This document shows positions 45,502 to 58,949 of a stretch of 64,000 nucleotides of DNA, one piece after another; position 1 is the first letter of the stretch; each line of letters opens with the position of its first letter. A program made the position numbers and the translations under genes. Below the pieces are notes generated by a model that saw only the letters and a list, made by a program, of their open reading frames with translations, ran no database searches and was not told the origin of the DNA. This DNA is from Xestospongia muta. Taxonomy: Eukaryota; Porifera; Demospongiae; Haplosclerida; Petrosiidae. The stretch covers positions 310,001-374,000 of the forward strand of contig OY848930.1 in the NCBI GenBank assembly GCA_963693285.1, read 5' to 3'.

Positions 45502-48458
45502 AAGAATAATACATTTAAAACACTTGTTCTAGTCCCATACTAATACTTTAGTGTATTATACAACCTCTATATTGAGGACACTTGTTCTAGTCCCATACTA
45601 ATACTTTAGTGTATTACACAACCTCTATATTGAGGACTCTTGTTCAACAACCTCTATATTGAGGACACTTGTTCTACAACCTCTATATTGAGGACTCTTG
45701 TTCTACAACCTCTATATTGAGGACACTTGTTCTACAACGTCTATATTGAGGACTCTTGTTCTAGTCCCATACTAATACTTTAGTCTATTACACAACCTCT
45801 ATATTGAGGACACTTGTTCCCATTGTACATTATAACAATAAACTCCACCCATTTTAATATCCTAAAGGTATCATTGACTCCACCCACCTGCATATCGTCT
45901 TCCTGAAAAGTTTTCAATAACTTTATTAGCAACTTGAGAGGACTGGCATTTTATGTAAACATTTCCTTGAGAGAATTTATCAACATGTACATGAAGTATA
46001 TTGCCAATCTTCATACACTCTTCAAGTACATCATCACGTATATCTCGATCCCAGTCTGGGCCAGTCTCTCTAATAAACAAATCAGTAATTAGATTAATGG
46101 AAGGATGAGTAGTTAAACAAACAAGTACTTAGATAAAGGAGTTTAATGGTTTATGGAATGTGAATAAACTTACAACAAAATCAGTGGTTGATAGCATAAA
46201 CATTTTGTGATTATAAACTTAACCCACAAATATTATCAGATACTATGAATTTACATGTACAATGGATGCATTAAATATATAAATGGATGGATGGTTGGAC
46301 AAATGGATGAATGGATAGGCGGATCATTAGATTGATAAGAAATGCTTACTTGGAAGGATCAAACATATTACTTATAACAATACAGGAAGAAACAACAGTC
46401 ATGGAGGGCATTTGAAACTGTGGTATATTCATCTCTGAAAAGGAAAAAAGGGCATTAAATAGAAACATTTTGTCTTTAGCCCCTACCTGAATTACGACCT
46501 TCAGCCAATTTGTGCATTAGAGCCACTCTTGAAGCAGGAGTCATTCCAATTCCCACGTCCATATCCTCTCCATCCAGTGAGTCTATATTAGCTACACTTG
46601 TATCAATTGTACCATAATTAACCTTCATGGGACGACCAGCTAACTCAAATCCATTGAGATTTGCCATAGCTCTTTCGGCAGACTCAGAATCACGAAACTG
46701 AAAATAAAATAAAATAATACATTCATTTATCCTCCTATCTGTCCATCTTTCAATACTCACTTCAACAAAAGCATAACCTCTTGAAATGTTAGTAGCAGTA
46801 TCTCTCATAATACTAACTCTTTCAATATATCCAAATGGACTAAAAATTCCATGTAGCATGTCTTCAGTAATATTATAATGAAGAGAGCCAACATAGAGTT
46901 TTTTAGGACCTTCAGCCTTTTTCAAATTCTCAGCAGCTGCTGCAAGACTATACAGATAAGACAAAAAAATGAAAAATTAAAAATTAAAAAAGTACCGATT
47001 TTTTTCTGCCATTGTTGGTTGTATCATAATTGGAATTCCATGTACTTTTTGACCACTTAACAATAATGCCTAGAAGGTATGTATTGATAATACTGTTTAA
47101 GAAGTGGGTGTGGCTTACCCCAGGTACACTACTCTCCTCTTGAAATTCTACGTAAGCTATACCTTTGGAACGTCTTGACTGACGATCAGCAATGAGATGA
47201 ACCTCACGTACCTAAGGAAGCAAGGAAAAGAAAGAGAAAAGGAGAAAGAGAAAAAGAGATGTTATACATATTATATAACACTTTTGACTTACAGCTCCAG
47301 CTCTTCCAAAAAAATCCTCTAAGTCCTTTCTCGATGTGTGAGCAGACAACTGCATACACATAACAGTACGATTGTCTCTCTCAATTGAAGGAGGCTCTGG
47401 ATCGGGTGTCTTTGGACGTTTCACAGGCGCCACGGGAGCAGGAGGTGGTGGTGGTGGTGGTGGTGGAGGAGGAGGTGGACTGTTTCGACGTCTTTTATCT
47501 CCTCCCCCTCCTCCATCTTTGTCTCTAGAGCGAGATCTTCTGCGTCGATCTTTTGAACGTGATCGAGAACGTTGACTGTGTCTCCGATAATGACGATGAC
47601 GATCTTTATCTCTACTGCGACTACGTCTATTCATAATGATAGTAGTCACGTGACTATCATATGATACCAACAAACCTTTTCCGTCGTGGAGAATGTGATC
47701 GACTCCGACTTCTGGAACGACTTTTTTTCTTTTTCTTATGACTACAAGTCAACATAAAAACAACAAATGAAATTATCATTCATACCGTCTTCTACTATCA
47801 TCATTATCAGTGCTCTCTAAAGGTGGGTTAGGATCTGTTTCGTGGTTGCCATGACTGCCTGGTTTTTCCTACATGCAGAGAACGCCAGATACATCATATG
47901 GTGTCATCACATTTTACGAAAGAGGAGAAAATGAGAGAGAAAAAGAAGAGAAAGAAAGATAGGATGGAATAAAAAAGAGAGAAAAGGAAGAAAAAAAAAG
48001 ATAAAGTGCAAAAATACACGAACGACATCATTATTACATCATCACCCTGGCATACCCAGTCATATAGCAGGTAACACATCAGTACAGTCTACCTGTAATA
48101 TTACATAATATGACATAACAATGAATAATAATGAATGGGTGTGGTTGATTGGTGGGTGGAGTCAGGAGTGCTCCCAATGTGAACACCTAATGTGAAATAA
48201 CAATTGGCTCGTTAGTAGATCACATGACAATAAATGAAGTGCAACATCAATTAATATTAATTAGGGGGTGTGTCTAATTAAAAGGTGTGCAACAATATGA
48301 TTCATTGCCCTTGCTACCATATCATACATGCAATATAGACAATTTTGTTTTTCAGGGCTTACCACCACTGGTTCATTTCTAATGATGGGCTGTGGTTTAT
48401 TATAAGTCGCTTCCAGCATTTCTTCTACGTCAAGATCGTCCGTCCGATCATCCGCCAT
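45301..48458 (-). CDS. RBM39: RBM39/CAPER-alpha-like SR splicing factor
   Basis: Eleven exons give 500 residues (human ~530): 48458-48363, 47868-47786, 47741-47676, 47626-47293, 47211-47119, 47069-46996, 46947-46761, 46697-46487, 46434-46350, 46069-45888, 45392-45301. The start MADDRTDDLDVEEMLEA matches RBM39. An RS domain (KKKKKSRSRSRSHSPRRK, RRSRSRDKDRHRHYRRHS) is followed by polyglycine and 13 prolines. RRM1 is VMCMQLSAHTSRKDLEDFF with SKGIAYVEF; RRM2 is KKLYVGSLHYNITEDML with SRGYAFVEF; the linker has GMTPASRVALMHKLAEG. A C-terminal UHM follows (DDVLEECMKIGNILHVHVD, QGNVYIKC, GRRYAGNYITAEL), with RRY for the usual R-X-F. It acts with U2AF in 3' splice-site choice in the nucleus. Confidence 0.95.
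45525..45825. repeat. 58-bp minisatellite, locus 1 (RBM39 intron 10)
   Basis: Full and partial copies of a unit containing CTCTATATTGAGGACACTTG and CTAGTCCCATACTAATAC. The same unit forms a longer array at 52065-52830. Some partial units lack the TAGTCCC half. A CT tract and a CA tract lie next to it (45466-45500). Confidence 0.9.
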
Positions 48459-48679
48459 TTTGTTGACCTCTACCAGTTCGAACAACAAAGTAAGCTGTCA
48501 GTAAAAAGAAGGAATCAGCTGTAAAAATACACTCTCTGAGGCTTGGATCACCCACAGGTAGTCCGTAGAGAAGCTAGTTAAACTGATACAAAGTTGCAAA
48601 TAGCACGTTGTACAAAACAAAATCCGGACGTATACGGAGAAACATAACACGTGTGTGATCTTGTGCTGTGTAATCAAAA
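48459..48679. promoter_or_regulatory. Divergent promoter RBM39 / NFS1
   Basis: 221 bp separate the start codons. On the RBM39 side the ATG sits in AAAATGGCGG (48452-48461), a YY1-type element at the start codon as in many animal housekeeping genes. Motif-based inference only. Confidence 0.5.
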
Positions 48680-51330
48680 ATGGCCTCTTCTAAGAAAACT
48701 TTAATTCAGCTAACAAAACTACTGAAAAGAAACAGTCATCATTGGAGACGATATCTTCATAAAGGAAGTACACAGATGCAACAAACACAGATAAATTTAG
48801 ATAGGCTATCAGACCCAAATAAAGGTAGACATCTCCGCCTAATCCACTCAGACAGTCTTTGTTATTTATCCATAGTAGATACTGCTCCAGAGCTTAGACC
48901 ATTATATTTAGATGCACAGGCTACTACGCCAATGGTAAGTAAGCAAGCCATGTCCAGAGACCTGGAGTAGTATCCCAATTCAATGTAATATCTATAATTT
49001 CGTCCTTCAGGATCCACGAGTTTTGGATGCTATGTTACCATATATGGTATCGTATTTTGGCAATCCTCACTCTCGTACACATGCTTATGGATGGGAGAGT
49101 GAAGAGGCAGTTGAAAAGGCCAGAAAAGTATGTAACATTATGTAATGTTATGTAATGTATTATAGTCAGGGTTGTTGTGATTACAGGATAAAAATAATGA
49201 TTATAATAACAGATTACTTTCATTTTACACCAAAAGTAATGATTAAATTACTGATTTTTTTTGAAGTAATGATTACAATTACAATTACTTTTCCCTTTGC
49301 TGCATATAGCCATGTCATTTGTTTCACACAGTGTGACTGCAATTGATACAGCTACATTCAATGACAAATAACGTAGTGTTGTCAGTCATGTGACTGCTTA
49401 GTGCACAATGCACAATTACACATTGCACAATATGTAAAGAATGTTATACTCACATTTACACACTTGCTTTGATTTATTGTCCAGCAAAAAATGCTGATAT
49501 ATTTAACACATAAACTATAAGGTAGTGAATTACTAATTGATTACAATTACTTAGTATAATTACTTCCCCAATAGAAAATGCTGATTACAATTACATTATA
49601 ATTACTTAAGATACTGTACTCATTAATAATCATTACAATTACAATTACTAATTATAACAACCCTGGTATTAGTTATCTCCTTCTATTTAGCAAGTAGCAG
49701 AGCTTATTGGGGCCGACCCACGTGAGATTGTCTTCACAAGTGGAGCCACCGAATCTAATAACATGGCTATTAAAGTGGGTGTGGTCTTAATATAATGAGA
49801 GTTAATATGATTTTGTATACAAGGGTATCCTTCGTTTTTACAAGTCAAAGAAGAATCATGTAATTACAACACAAACAGTAGGGGTATCCTCTTTTTAATA
49901 AACATTACATATTATTGTCAGGAACATAAATGCATATTAGATTCATGTCGGTCTCTTGAGAATGATGGCTATGATGTAACCTATCTCCCTGTACAAAAGA
50001 ATGGTATTATTGACCTACAGGTACATCTAATACATTTAATGTATGTTCCTCTTCATATCACAATGATCTTACGTAGGAACTTGAAAGTGTTATACGACCT
50101 ACCACTTCACTGGTCTCCGTAATGACTGTTAACAATGAGATAGGGGTTCTGCAACCTATAAAGGATATAGGTAGATATGTACATGTATAAATGGCATATG
50201 ACTTCTATGTGTGTTGTTAGGAGAGATCTGTCGTAAAAATAAAGTTTTTCTCCATACTGATGCTGCACAAGTGAGTAGATGGATAAATGGACTGACTGAG
50301 TTTAATGTATTTTATTTGTAGGCCGTGGGTAAAGTCCCTGTTGACGTTAATGATATGAAAATAGATTTAATGTCAATAAGTGGTCACAAAATATATGGAC
50401 CAAAAGGTTGCATGCCCCTCTAATTAATTAACATTAATTAATTGTTCCTAAGGTGTGGGGGCATTGTATGTCCGTCGTCGACCAAGAGTCAGAATTGAAC
50501 CAATCGTAAGTGGAGGAGGACAAGAAAGGTGCGTACCTTTAATTTATACTAATTAGATGTCCACACACATGTAGGGGAATGAGGAGTGGTACAGTCCCTC
50601 ATACCCTCGTCATTGGAATGGGAGCTGCTTGTGAGATAGCCCAAAAAGAAATGAAAGTACTTATGTTAAAGACGCTATCAATATTTAACCCTTTATCCAT
50701 TAGTATGATGCTGAGTGGGTCAAGTATCTTTCAGATCGTCTTGTTAATGAAATAACCTCTCAAGTTGGTCACGTCGTTAGAAATGGTGACCCTGACCAAA
50801 CTTATCATGGTGGGTTGATTAAGCCACACCCATTTTATGTTGCATTGGTTTTTGTAGGTTGTGTAAATTTATCATTTGCTTTTGTTGAGGGAGAGAGTTT
50901 GTTAATGGCAATGAAGCAAGTGGCATTATCATCAGGAAGGCAAGTTATATTGGTATAATAATGACTATACATTTAATCTCATTGTTTTATTAGTGCTTGT
51001 ACATCAGCCTCATTAGAGCCCTCTTACGTTTTAAGAGCTATTGGAGCTGACGAAGACTTAGCACACTCTTCTATAAGGTACCTTGACTCCACCCATTTGA
51101 CACTCCCACATTGATTGTATACTAGATTTGGGATTGGACGATTTACTACTGAGAAAGAAATTGATTTTACTATCAAAAAATGTGTAACTGAAGTTGAAAA
51201 ATTGCGTGAAATGAGGTGAGTGAGTCCTGTCTATGAATATCATTAACTGTTGTCTCCACCCACTAGTCCTCTCTGGGAAATGGTCCAAGAGGGCATTGAT
51301 ATTAAAACAATACAATGGACACAGCATTGA
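48680..51330 (+). CDS. NFS1: Cysteine desulfurase NFS1 (mitochondrial Fe-S assembly)
   Basis: Fifteen exons give 473 residues (human 457): 48680-48934, 49011-49127, 49691-49774, 49824-49877, 49922-50020, 50077-50170, 50221-50270, 50322-50406, 50453-50528, 50575-50656, 50704-50809, 50858-50939, 50994-51077, 51126-51215, 51267-51330. The basic start ([17 protein letters not shown]) is a plausible presequence. [15 protein letters not shown] opens the PLP fold; [10 protein letters not shown] binds phosphate; HTDAAQAVGK carries the PLP Asp; [10 protein letters not shown] holds the Schiff-base Lys (~274); SSGSACTSAS holds the catalytic Cys (~397); SPLWEMV precedes the tail that ends KTIQWTQH. It takes sulfur from cysteine for Fe-S clusters. 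Intron 12 (50940-50993) begins GC instead of GT. Confidence 0.97.
49167..49665. mobile_element. hAT-like MITE in NFS1 intron 2
   Basis: The ~500-bp insert has ends CAGGGTTGTTGTGATTAC and GTAATTGTAATG-type repeats running to TAACAACCCTG. Inside are many ATTACAATTAC motifs in both directions. Flanks ATTATAGT and GTATTAGT may be a worn 8-bp TSD. It makes this intron 563 bp where its neighbours are 50-80. Confidence 0.75.
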
Positions 51331-51620
51331 TGTAACTCCACCCACAAATTATCGTTCAGTCAATAATAACAATCTTTTATCTATACCAAAATTTGACGTA
51401 CTTTCTGTTGAAAATGTATACCGTTATCTGCTCAAAAATTTATTTCGTTAATGTTTTGTTGACTGTATTCTCGATAAAGTAGACTTGTTTGTAACACGGT
51501 GTGATGTAGTAATCACCTTGTAAATTCTTTGATCTCTTTATGGTTGCTGTGGTCGGTAATTATAATTCCAAACATATTTTAGCTAGTTAGTAATAGTATA
51601 GTCTTGTTGTTCTCTCTGTG

Positions 51621-53777
51621 ATGGCTAGGAAGAAAGAAGAAGATAAGAGGAAAGTTTGTGCACTCTCTAACTTCAATGCTGTGGCAGTAAGTAACTTATA
51701 TTGTGTCTAAGGTCTATCATAGATCATTACTGTAGAGAAATACATACATATATACATGTATATGTGATGTATACATTGGAGGGATGTTATGTTAGATTCA
51801 GTTTGTATTTTCAATAAAAGGATTGCGTCAGTGTTACATTAAGTGACTAAGTGGCATGTGTGTGTGTTTACAAAATATCCACTAACTTTATCAAACATAC
51901 GTTTTTTTTTTACTTTCAGTGTTATTGGATGGGAATTGAAGAAAACATGTTAATGTACTATAAGCCTATATATATATTAGTATATATATATATTAGTATA
52001 TTGACAATTGTCTAGGAATATAATGAAATCTTTAATAATGGATACGCAGAATTAAGGATACCTGCTATATTGAGGACACTTGTTCTAGTCATATACTAAT
52101 ACTTTAGTGTATTATACAACCTCTATATTGAGGACACTTGTTCTAGTCCCATACTAATACTTTAGTGTATTATATAACCTCTATATTGAGGACACTTGTT
52201 CTAGTCCCACACTAATACTTTAGTGTATTATATAACCTCTATATTGAGGACACTTGTTCTAGTCCCATACTAATACTTTAGTGTATTATATAACCTCTAT
52301 ATTGAGGACACTTGTTCTAGTCCCACACTAATACTTTAGTGTATTATATAACCTCTATATTGAGGACACTTGTTCTAGTCCCATACTAATACTTTAGTGT
52401 ATTATATAACCTCTATATTGAGGACACTTGTTCTAGTCCCACACTAATACTTTAGTGTATTATATAACCTCTATATTGAGGACACTTGTTCTAGTCCCAT
52501 ACTAATACTTTAGTGTATTATACAACCTGTATATTGAGGACACTTGTTCTAGTCCCATGTTAATACTTTAGTGTATTATATAACCTCTATATTGAGGACA
52601 CTTGTTCTAGTCCCACACTAATACTTTAGTGTATTATATAACCTCTATATTGAGGACACTTGTTCTAGTCCCACACTAATACTTTAGTGTATTATATAAC
52701 CTCTATATTGAGGACACTTGTTCTAGTCCCACACTAATACTTTAGTGTATTATATAACCTCTATATTGAGGACACTTGTTCTAGTCCCATACTAATACTT
52801 TAGTGTATTACACAACCTCTATATTGAGGATAGTTCCCAAGCATCCATTATAGGGAACTCTTGCTGACCTTAATGCATTATCACCATAGCAACAAATTAA
52901 TAGTTATGTCCATCTTTCCCTCCAGTTGCTCAGTTTTGTTTTACTCTTTATTTGTCTAATACTGGTGTCAGTAGCTCTCGGACTTGATGATTGGTCACAA
53001 CAACAAGTAAACAGAAGAGGAAGTCATCAAACACGGACTGATTCCAGTACCGTCAAGACTCAGGGCCTTGCCAAAAGATGTATCAAATATGTACTTAGTG
53101 ATGAGGTCTGTGTGTCTGTGCGTGTGCAATATCTTTTATAAGATTATCATCTCTAGGTGATTGCTCTTAATCTGCCGTCAGAACAGTTACCTCAAAACAG
53201 TTGCATTAATTTAAATTCTTTGTCATGTACAAATGAACAATCATATTTAGTAAGCGGCCATGATTCTGCAAATGTTATGGAACTGCAAAATACTGATAGC
53301 ATTGCTGACTGCAAAGAAGGTAAGGACACACCTACTTAATAATCTTGTTAGTATCCCTTCCTCAGTTCGGACTAGACTACAAGTATCTTTCTCTTTTAAC
53401 ATTCTCGGTATCCTAGCAACATTTGTTGCTATGGTGATAATGTTTCCTACCTGGCATCAAGTGTTCTTTGTCATTGGTTCGGGAATCAGTCTTTTAGCAG
53501 GTATGGAAATATGAGAATAAAGCAACCACAGTGAGTATTCTATATCTATATTATCACAGCTATCTGTTATTCTGTGGCTTTGGGTGTGTTTCTGGACACT
53601 GATAAAGATTATGCAGGATTCTTTTCCTTAAATGGACGACCCAACGAAGGCTGTTTTGGGATAAGTTTTGGTTTGTCATTGGGCTCTTTCTCTATTGCTA
53701 TCATTGCGTCTTTTGTGGGTGGTCTGGCCTATTGCTTTCATCATATTGAAAAATGGAGGAACAACAAGATCAACTAA
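51621..53777 (+). CDS. Four-TM claudin/PMP22-like membrane protein
   Basis: Five exons (51621-51686, 52926-53105, 53157-53319, 53366-53500, 53560-53777) give 253 residues. Exon 1 encodes a basic cytosolic tail (MARKKEEDKRKVCALSNF). Exon 2 opens with TM1 (LLSFVLLFICLILVSVALGL). A Cys-containing extracellular loop has Trp and GLAKRC, a loose match to the W-GLW-C pattern of claudins/PMP22. TM2 is FNILGILATFVAMVIMF, TM3 ~VFFVIGSGISLLAAICYS, TM4 ~FGLSLGSFSIAIIASFVGGL. The last residues are basic (EKWRNNKIN). Topology fits the claudin superfamily, which is diverse in sponges; adhesion or barrier function is not shown. The 1.2-kb first intron is mostly minisatellite, so the link of exon 1 to exon 2 is the least certain join. 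Confidence 0.65.
52065..52830. repeat. 58-bp minisatellite, locus 2 (claudin-like intron 1), ~13 units
   Basis: Highly uniform direct repeats of 58 bp (CTCTATATTGAGGACACTTG ... TTTAGTGTATTATATAAC). Units alternate between CCCATACTAAT and CCCACACTAAT variants, which hints at higher-order dimer duplication. It is the same unit as the array at 45525-45825. Confidence 0.95.
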
Positions 53778-54169
53778 AAAGAAAACTACATTCAATTCAT
53801 TGTCACAATCTTTAAATCATATTCCATATATCGTCATAGTCCATATCTTTTTCTCTAAGACATTATTTTTTAGTTAGAGTTTCTATATAGAAAATTAATA
53901 TAACATTCACTGAATTGGTAATTGAAATAAAATATCATTTTATTGGTATACTTAATTTTGGCCTTGACCAGAATGGACATGAAACTTAAATTAGATTTGG
54001 ATATGAAACTGGAGTTAGTGTTTACGTTTCAGTTTTTTAAAACAGGAATACAAAACACGTATAAATTGCTCCCTTAATGTTCTGTAGACATAACTTATAC
54101 AAAATAACTTGTCTACTTTCAGTTTGCTGTGACATAGATTTCTTAGTTTTGTCATAGAAGATACAAAAA
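53778..54169. other. Intergenic spacer, claudin-like 3' to LPLA2-1 5'
   Basis: About 390 bp of AT-rich sequence with polyadenylation-like AATAAA near 53928-53933. It should contain the promoter of the downstream gene. Nothing else recognised. Confidence 0.5.
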
Positions 54170-55712
<1,543 letters not shown>

Positions 55713-56155
55713 GTTATGATTGTGTGTGTGTGTGTGTGTGTTGTTCTGTAATTTTAGCAATAGTCAGTAATAACTCAGGATCAGTAATAGGCCAATACTT
55801 AATGTTATTTATATTATTGTTATTCTGATTTCATTTCTGTTTTAAAAGTAAAAATTTTGAAGATAATACAATAAAATTATTAACTTCAATAAAAATTACA
55901 TGCCATTATATAATATTCAAAAGAGATTTATTAAGACAAACAAACAAGTAAAAAATAGCTGTTCTCTCTTTTAAATTTGCACTGAAAAACTGCCATCATT
56001 TAGTTTTGTGAATACAATAATATGTAATGTACTTACATGAAACTGAATCGAATCAATTTATTTTAAATATAATAATTAATTAACATGTATTTATTTATAA
56101 TAATTATGCCACTGTTTCCTTGTGAGGTGGATCCAGGATCCATGTGGTTTCTGCA
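55713..56155. other. Intergenic spacer between the two LPLA2 genes
   Basis: About 440 bp: a GT microsatellite (55723-55741), an AATAAA-type signal near 55870, and AT-rich sequence to the next start codon. No further gene seen. Confidence 0.6.
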
Positions 56156-58740
56156 ATGGCTGCTAGAATTATGGCGGGTTGTATATTTCTGTTGTTTATT
56201 TTACAGGGTCTCTTACTAGTAGTGCCTGCAGTAGGCAAATGTCAAAAGAACAGACCAATTGTTATTGGTAAGTGAAAAAATACTACCTCGTTAGAATTTT
56301 TTAAAATACCACAACTATTGTTTGCTGTTTTTAAAGAATAATAAACAAAAGCAAAATAGAGCCTGACTGTCTAGAAGCAAACAGCTTTCTACCACGTGAT
56401 TTTAGTTTTAATTTGTCTTTCTTTTAATGGCTAAAACAATTAAGATAATGTGTCATTTACAGAGTGAATGAATTAAATAATTTTAATGTACTAGGTCGAT
56501 AGAATCCCAACGGAAAAGACGTACTTCAATATGAGGTTATAGGTTCCAAAATTTAAGTTCTGGGTTCTAGGATATTGTATTGGTATTGTCTTTTCTTTTT
56601 GAAAATTAGATATAGTGTTTGAAATAACATTTTATTTTATTTAAAATATTCTCCCAGCCTTCAATGAGTAAAACTAGTGGTAATTTAGTACTTAAAATTT
56701 ATTGTAATAAAACTAATATTATTGATTATCAAAATTCATAAATTGTTCATTATATTACATCCTGAGGTGGACAGGTGGTCTTTTAACAATCATGTTTTTC
56801 CTCCTAAAAGTTCCAGGTGCCTTGGGGAGCCAGCTGGAAGCTAGGTTACACAAGAGCTCTGGACATTTATATTGCAGGCGCAAATATGAAGAATGGTATC
56901 GTTTGTGGCTTGACCTTGATGACTTGTTACCTGTTGTTCAGAACTGTTTTAAAGATAATATTAAGTCAGTGACAGGACATATAGCTCCTTTATATTGACT
57001 GGTATTGTTTGTGTCAATAATTTGAGTGCTATGTGCGTGTGTACATGTCAATAGGGTCTTTCTATTCACATATTGAAAGGTGGTTTAGTCTACATCTGGT
57101 CAGTATTGAGAGCAGTTTTAAACAAATAGTTTTTCCTGGTCGTTTACACTTGTCTTTATTTAATTTACATCATCCATTCGTCCTTTTTATCTACTAATCC
57201 ACTCACCCATCTATCTATAGCTATCCTTCTATCCATTCATCCATCATCTATCTAGCTATCCTTCTATCCATTCATCCATCATCTATCTAGCTATCCCTTC
57301 TATCCATTCATCCATCATCTATCTAGCTATCCTTCTATCCATTCATCCATCATCTATCTAGCTATCCTTTCTATTCATTCATCCATCATCTATCTAGCTA
57401 TCCTTCTATCCATTCATCCATCATCTATCTAGCTATCCTTCTATCCATTCATCCATCATCTATCTAGCTATCCTTCTATCCATTCATCCATCATCTATCT
57501 AGCTATCCTTCTATCCATTCATCCATCATCTATCTAGCTATCCTTCTATTCATTCATCCATCATCTGTTTATCCATCCTCTAGACTCCATTACAACAAAT
57601 CTACTGGTCAATATAGAGACACTGCTGGTGTAGATATAAGAGTAATTGATTTTGGTAATACTACTGGTATAGAGACATTAGATCCCAATATAAAGAGTGC
57701 TAGTTATTTTAATGTGCTAGTAGAATACTTTGTTAAACGTGGGTATTCTCGAGGTGTTGACCTACGAGCTGCTCCTTTTGACTGGAGACTTGGACCAGGT
57801 ACAGACTATACTACATATACCAATGTACCTTTACTATATACACCAATATACCTTTACTATATACACATGTACCTTTACTATATACACCAATGTACCTTTA
57901 CTATATACACCAATATACCTTTACTATATACACATGTACCTTTACTATATATACCAATGTACCTTTCTTTTAGTTGAGCTAACTGAAAGAGATTACTTCA
58001 ATCAACTTCAGAAATTAATTGAGTCTACATATAAAGCTCAAGGAAATTGTCCAATTGTCTTGTTAGCTCATAGTATGGGAGCTATTGTGTCTCATTTCTT
58101 CCTCACTCAAGTAGTTGAACAGTCTTGGAAGGACAAGTACTTAAATCAGTACATTACCCTTGGAGGTGTCTGGGCGGGGTGTTCACGTTCACTTCGAGCC
58201 CTTGTTTCAGGTGACACAGATGAAATTTTCAAAATGTCTTTAAACATTGCAGTCCGTCCAATTGAAAGGAGTTTTCCCAGTGATTACTGGTTGCTACCAC
58301 TACCAACAAACACAGCTTGGAACAAATCGGTCACCGTAGTGACCACACCCACTAAATCCTATACAGCTTGGGATCTTTCCTCGTTGATACACGACCTCAA
58401 ATATCCTAATGGCCAATCAATGTATCAAGGAGTTATGAAAGTTGTTAATAGAAATGTCCCGCCTCCTAATGTAACTACCCACTGTATCTATGGAGTTGAC
58501 TTGGAAACTGAAGAGTCCTACGAATACTCTTCACTTTCTTTTCCCAACGGAAAACCTGATATATCCTCAGGCCTTGGAGATGGGACAGTTAACTTGCAGA
58601 GTTTGCAGTTGTGTAATGAGTGGGTGGGACAACAGGAAAAGCCTGTAAAATCATATGGGCTGAAGGGGGCGGAGCATTTTGGTATGTTAGACGATTCTAA
58701 TGTATTGAAAATACTAGAACAATTAATCATCAAACAATGA
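56156..58740 (+). CDS. PLA2G15: Lysosomal phospholipase A2 / LCAT-family, copy 2
   Basis: Four exons (56156-56267, 56811-56964, 57584-57798, 57974-58740) give 415 residues. The N-terminus has a signal sequence (MAGCIFLLFILQGLLLVVPA, from the second Met). VPGALGSQLEARLHK, RLWLDLDDLLPVVQNC and RGVDLRAAPFDWRLGPG match PLA2G15 closely. Ser ~194 in LAHSMGA, Asp in GDGTVNLQSL and His in GAEHFGM form the triad. YITLGGVWAGCSRSLRALVSGD matches the family's conserved block. Introns fall at the same places and phases as in copy 1, so the pair arose by tandem duplication of a four-exon gene. Introns 2 and 3 hold unrelated minisatellites. Retaining intron 3 would add a Tyr/Thr-rich stretch and a stop, so I treat it as intron. 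Confidence 0.93.
57195..57575 (+). repeat. ~35-bp minisatellite in LPLA2-2 intron 2
   Basis: About ten units of CATCTATCTAGCTATCCTTC plus TATCCATTCATC run up to the exon-3 acceptor region. Pyrimidine-rich in the sense strand. Confidence 0.95.
57810..57965 (+). repeat. ~24-bp minisatellite in LPLA2-2 intron 3
   Basis: Units of about 24-25 bp (TATATACACCAATGTACCTT, TACTA; variant ACATGTACC) fill the intron between 57798 and 57974. Confidence 0.9.
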
Positions 58741-58949
58741 TCTTGTATTCTTGTCTTTTGTTATAAAAAGATAAGTAGACGATTAATTTAGCCACCCTCT
58801 TATATTTAATTGCATTTATTCATTTCTCTTTGTTGATTATTTTTTGTTGCTGTGGTTACCTTTTATAAGTCATTTATTTATATAATTTATATTCCTTTTC
58901 TTGTTAATATTTCAATATATCATTATAGTATATGTAATGGGATATAGGG

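Noticed and set aside
52065..52830. Possible CRISPR-like array
   Set aside because: Repeats abut with no unique spacers and lie in a eukaryotic intron; this is a minisatellite.
57730..57973. N-terminal extension of the LPLA2-2 last exon (Tyr/Thr-rich repeats)
   Set aside because: It is intron 3 minisatellite in a different frame from exon 3; splicing 57798 to 57974 gives the conserved family sequence.
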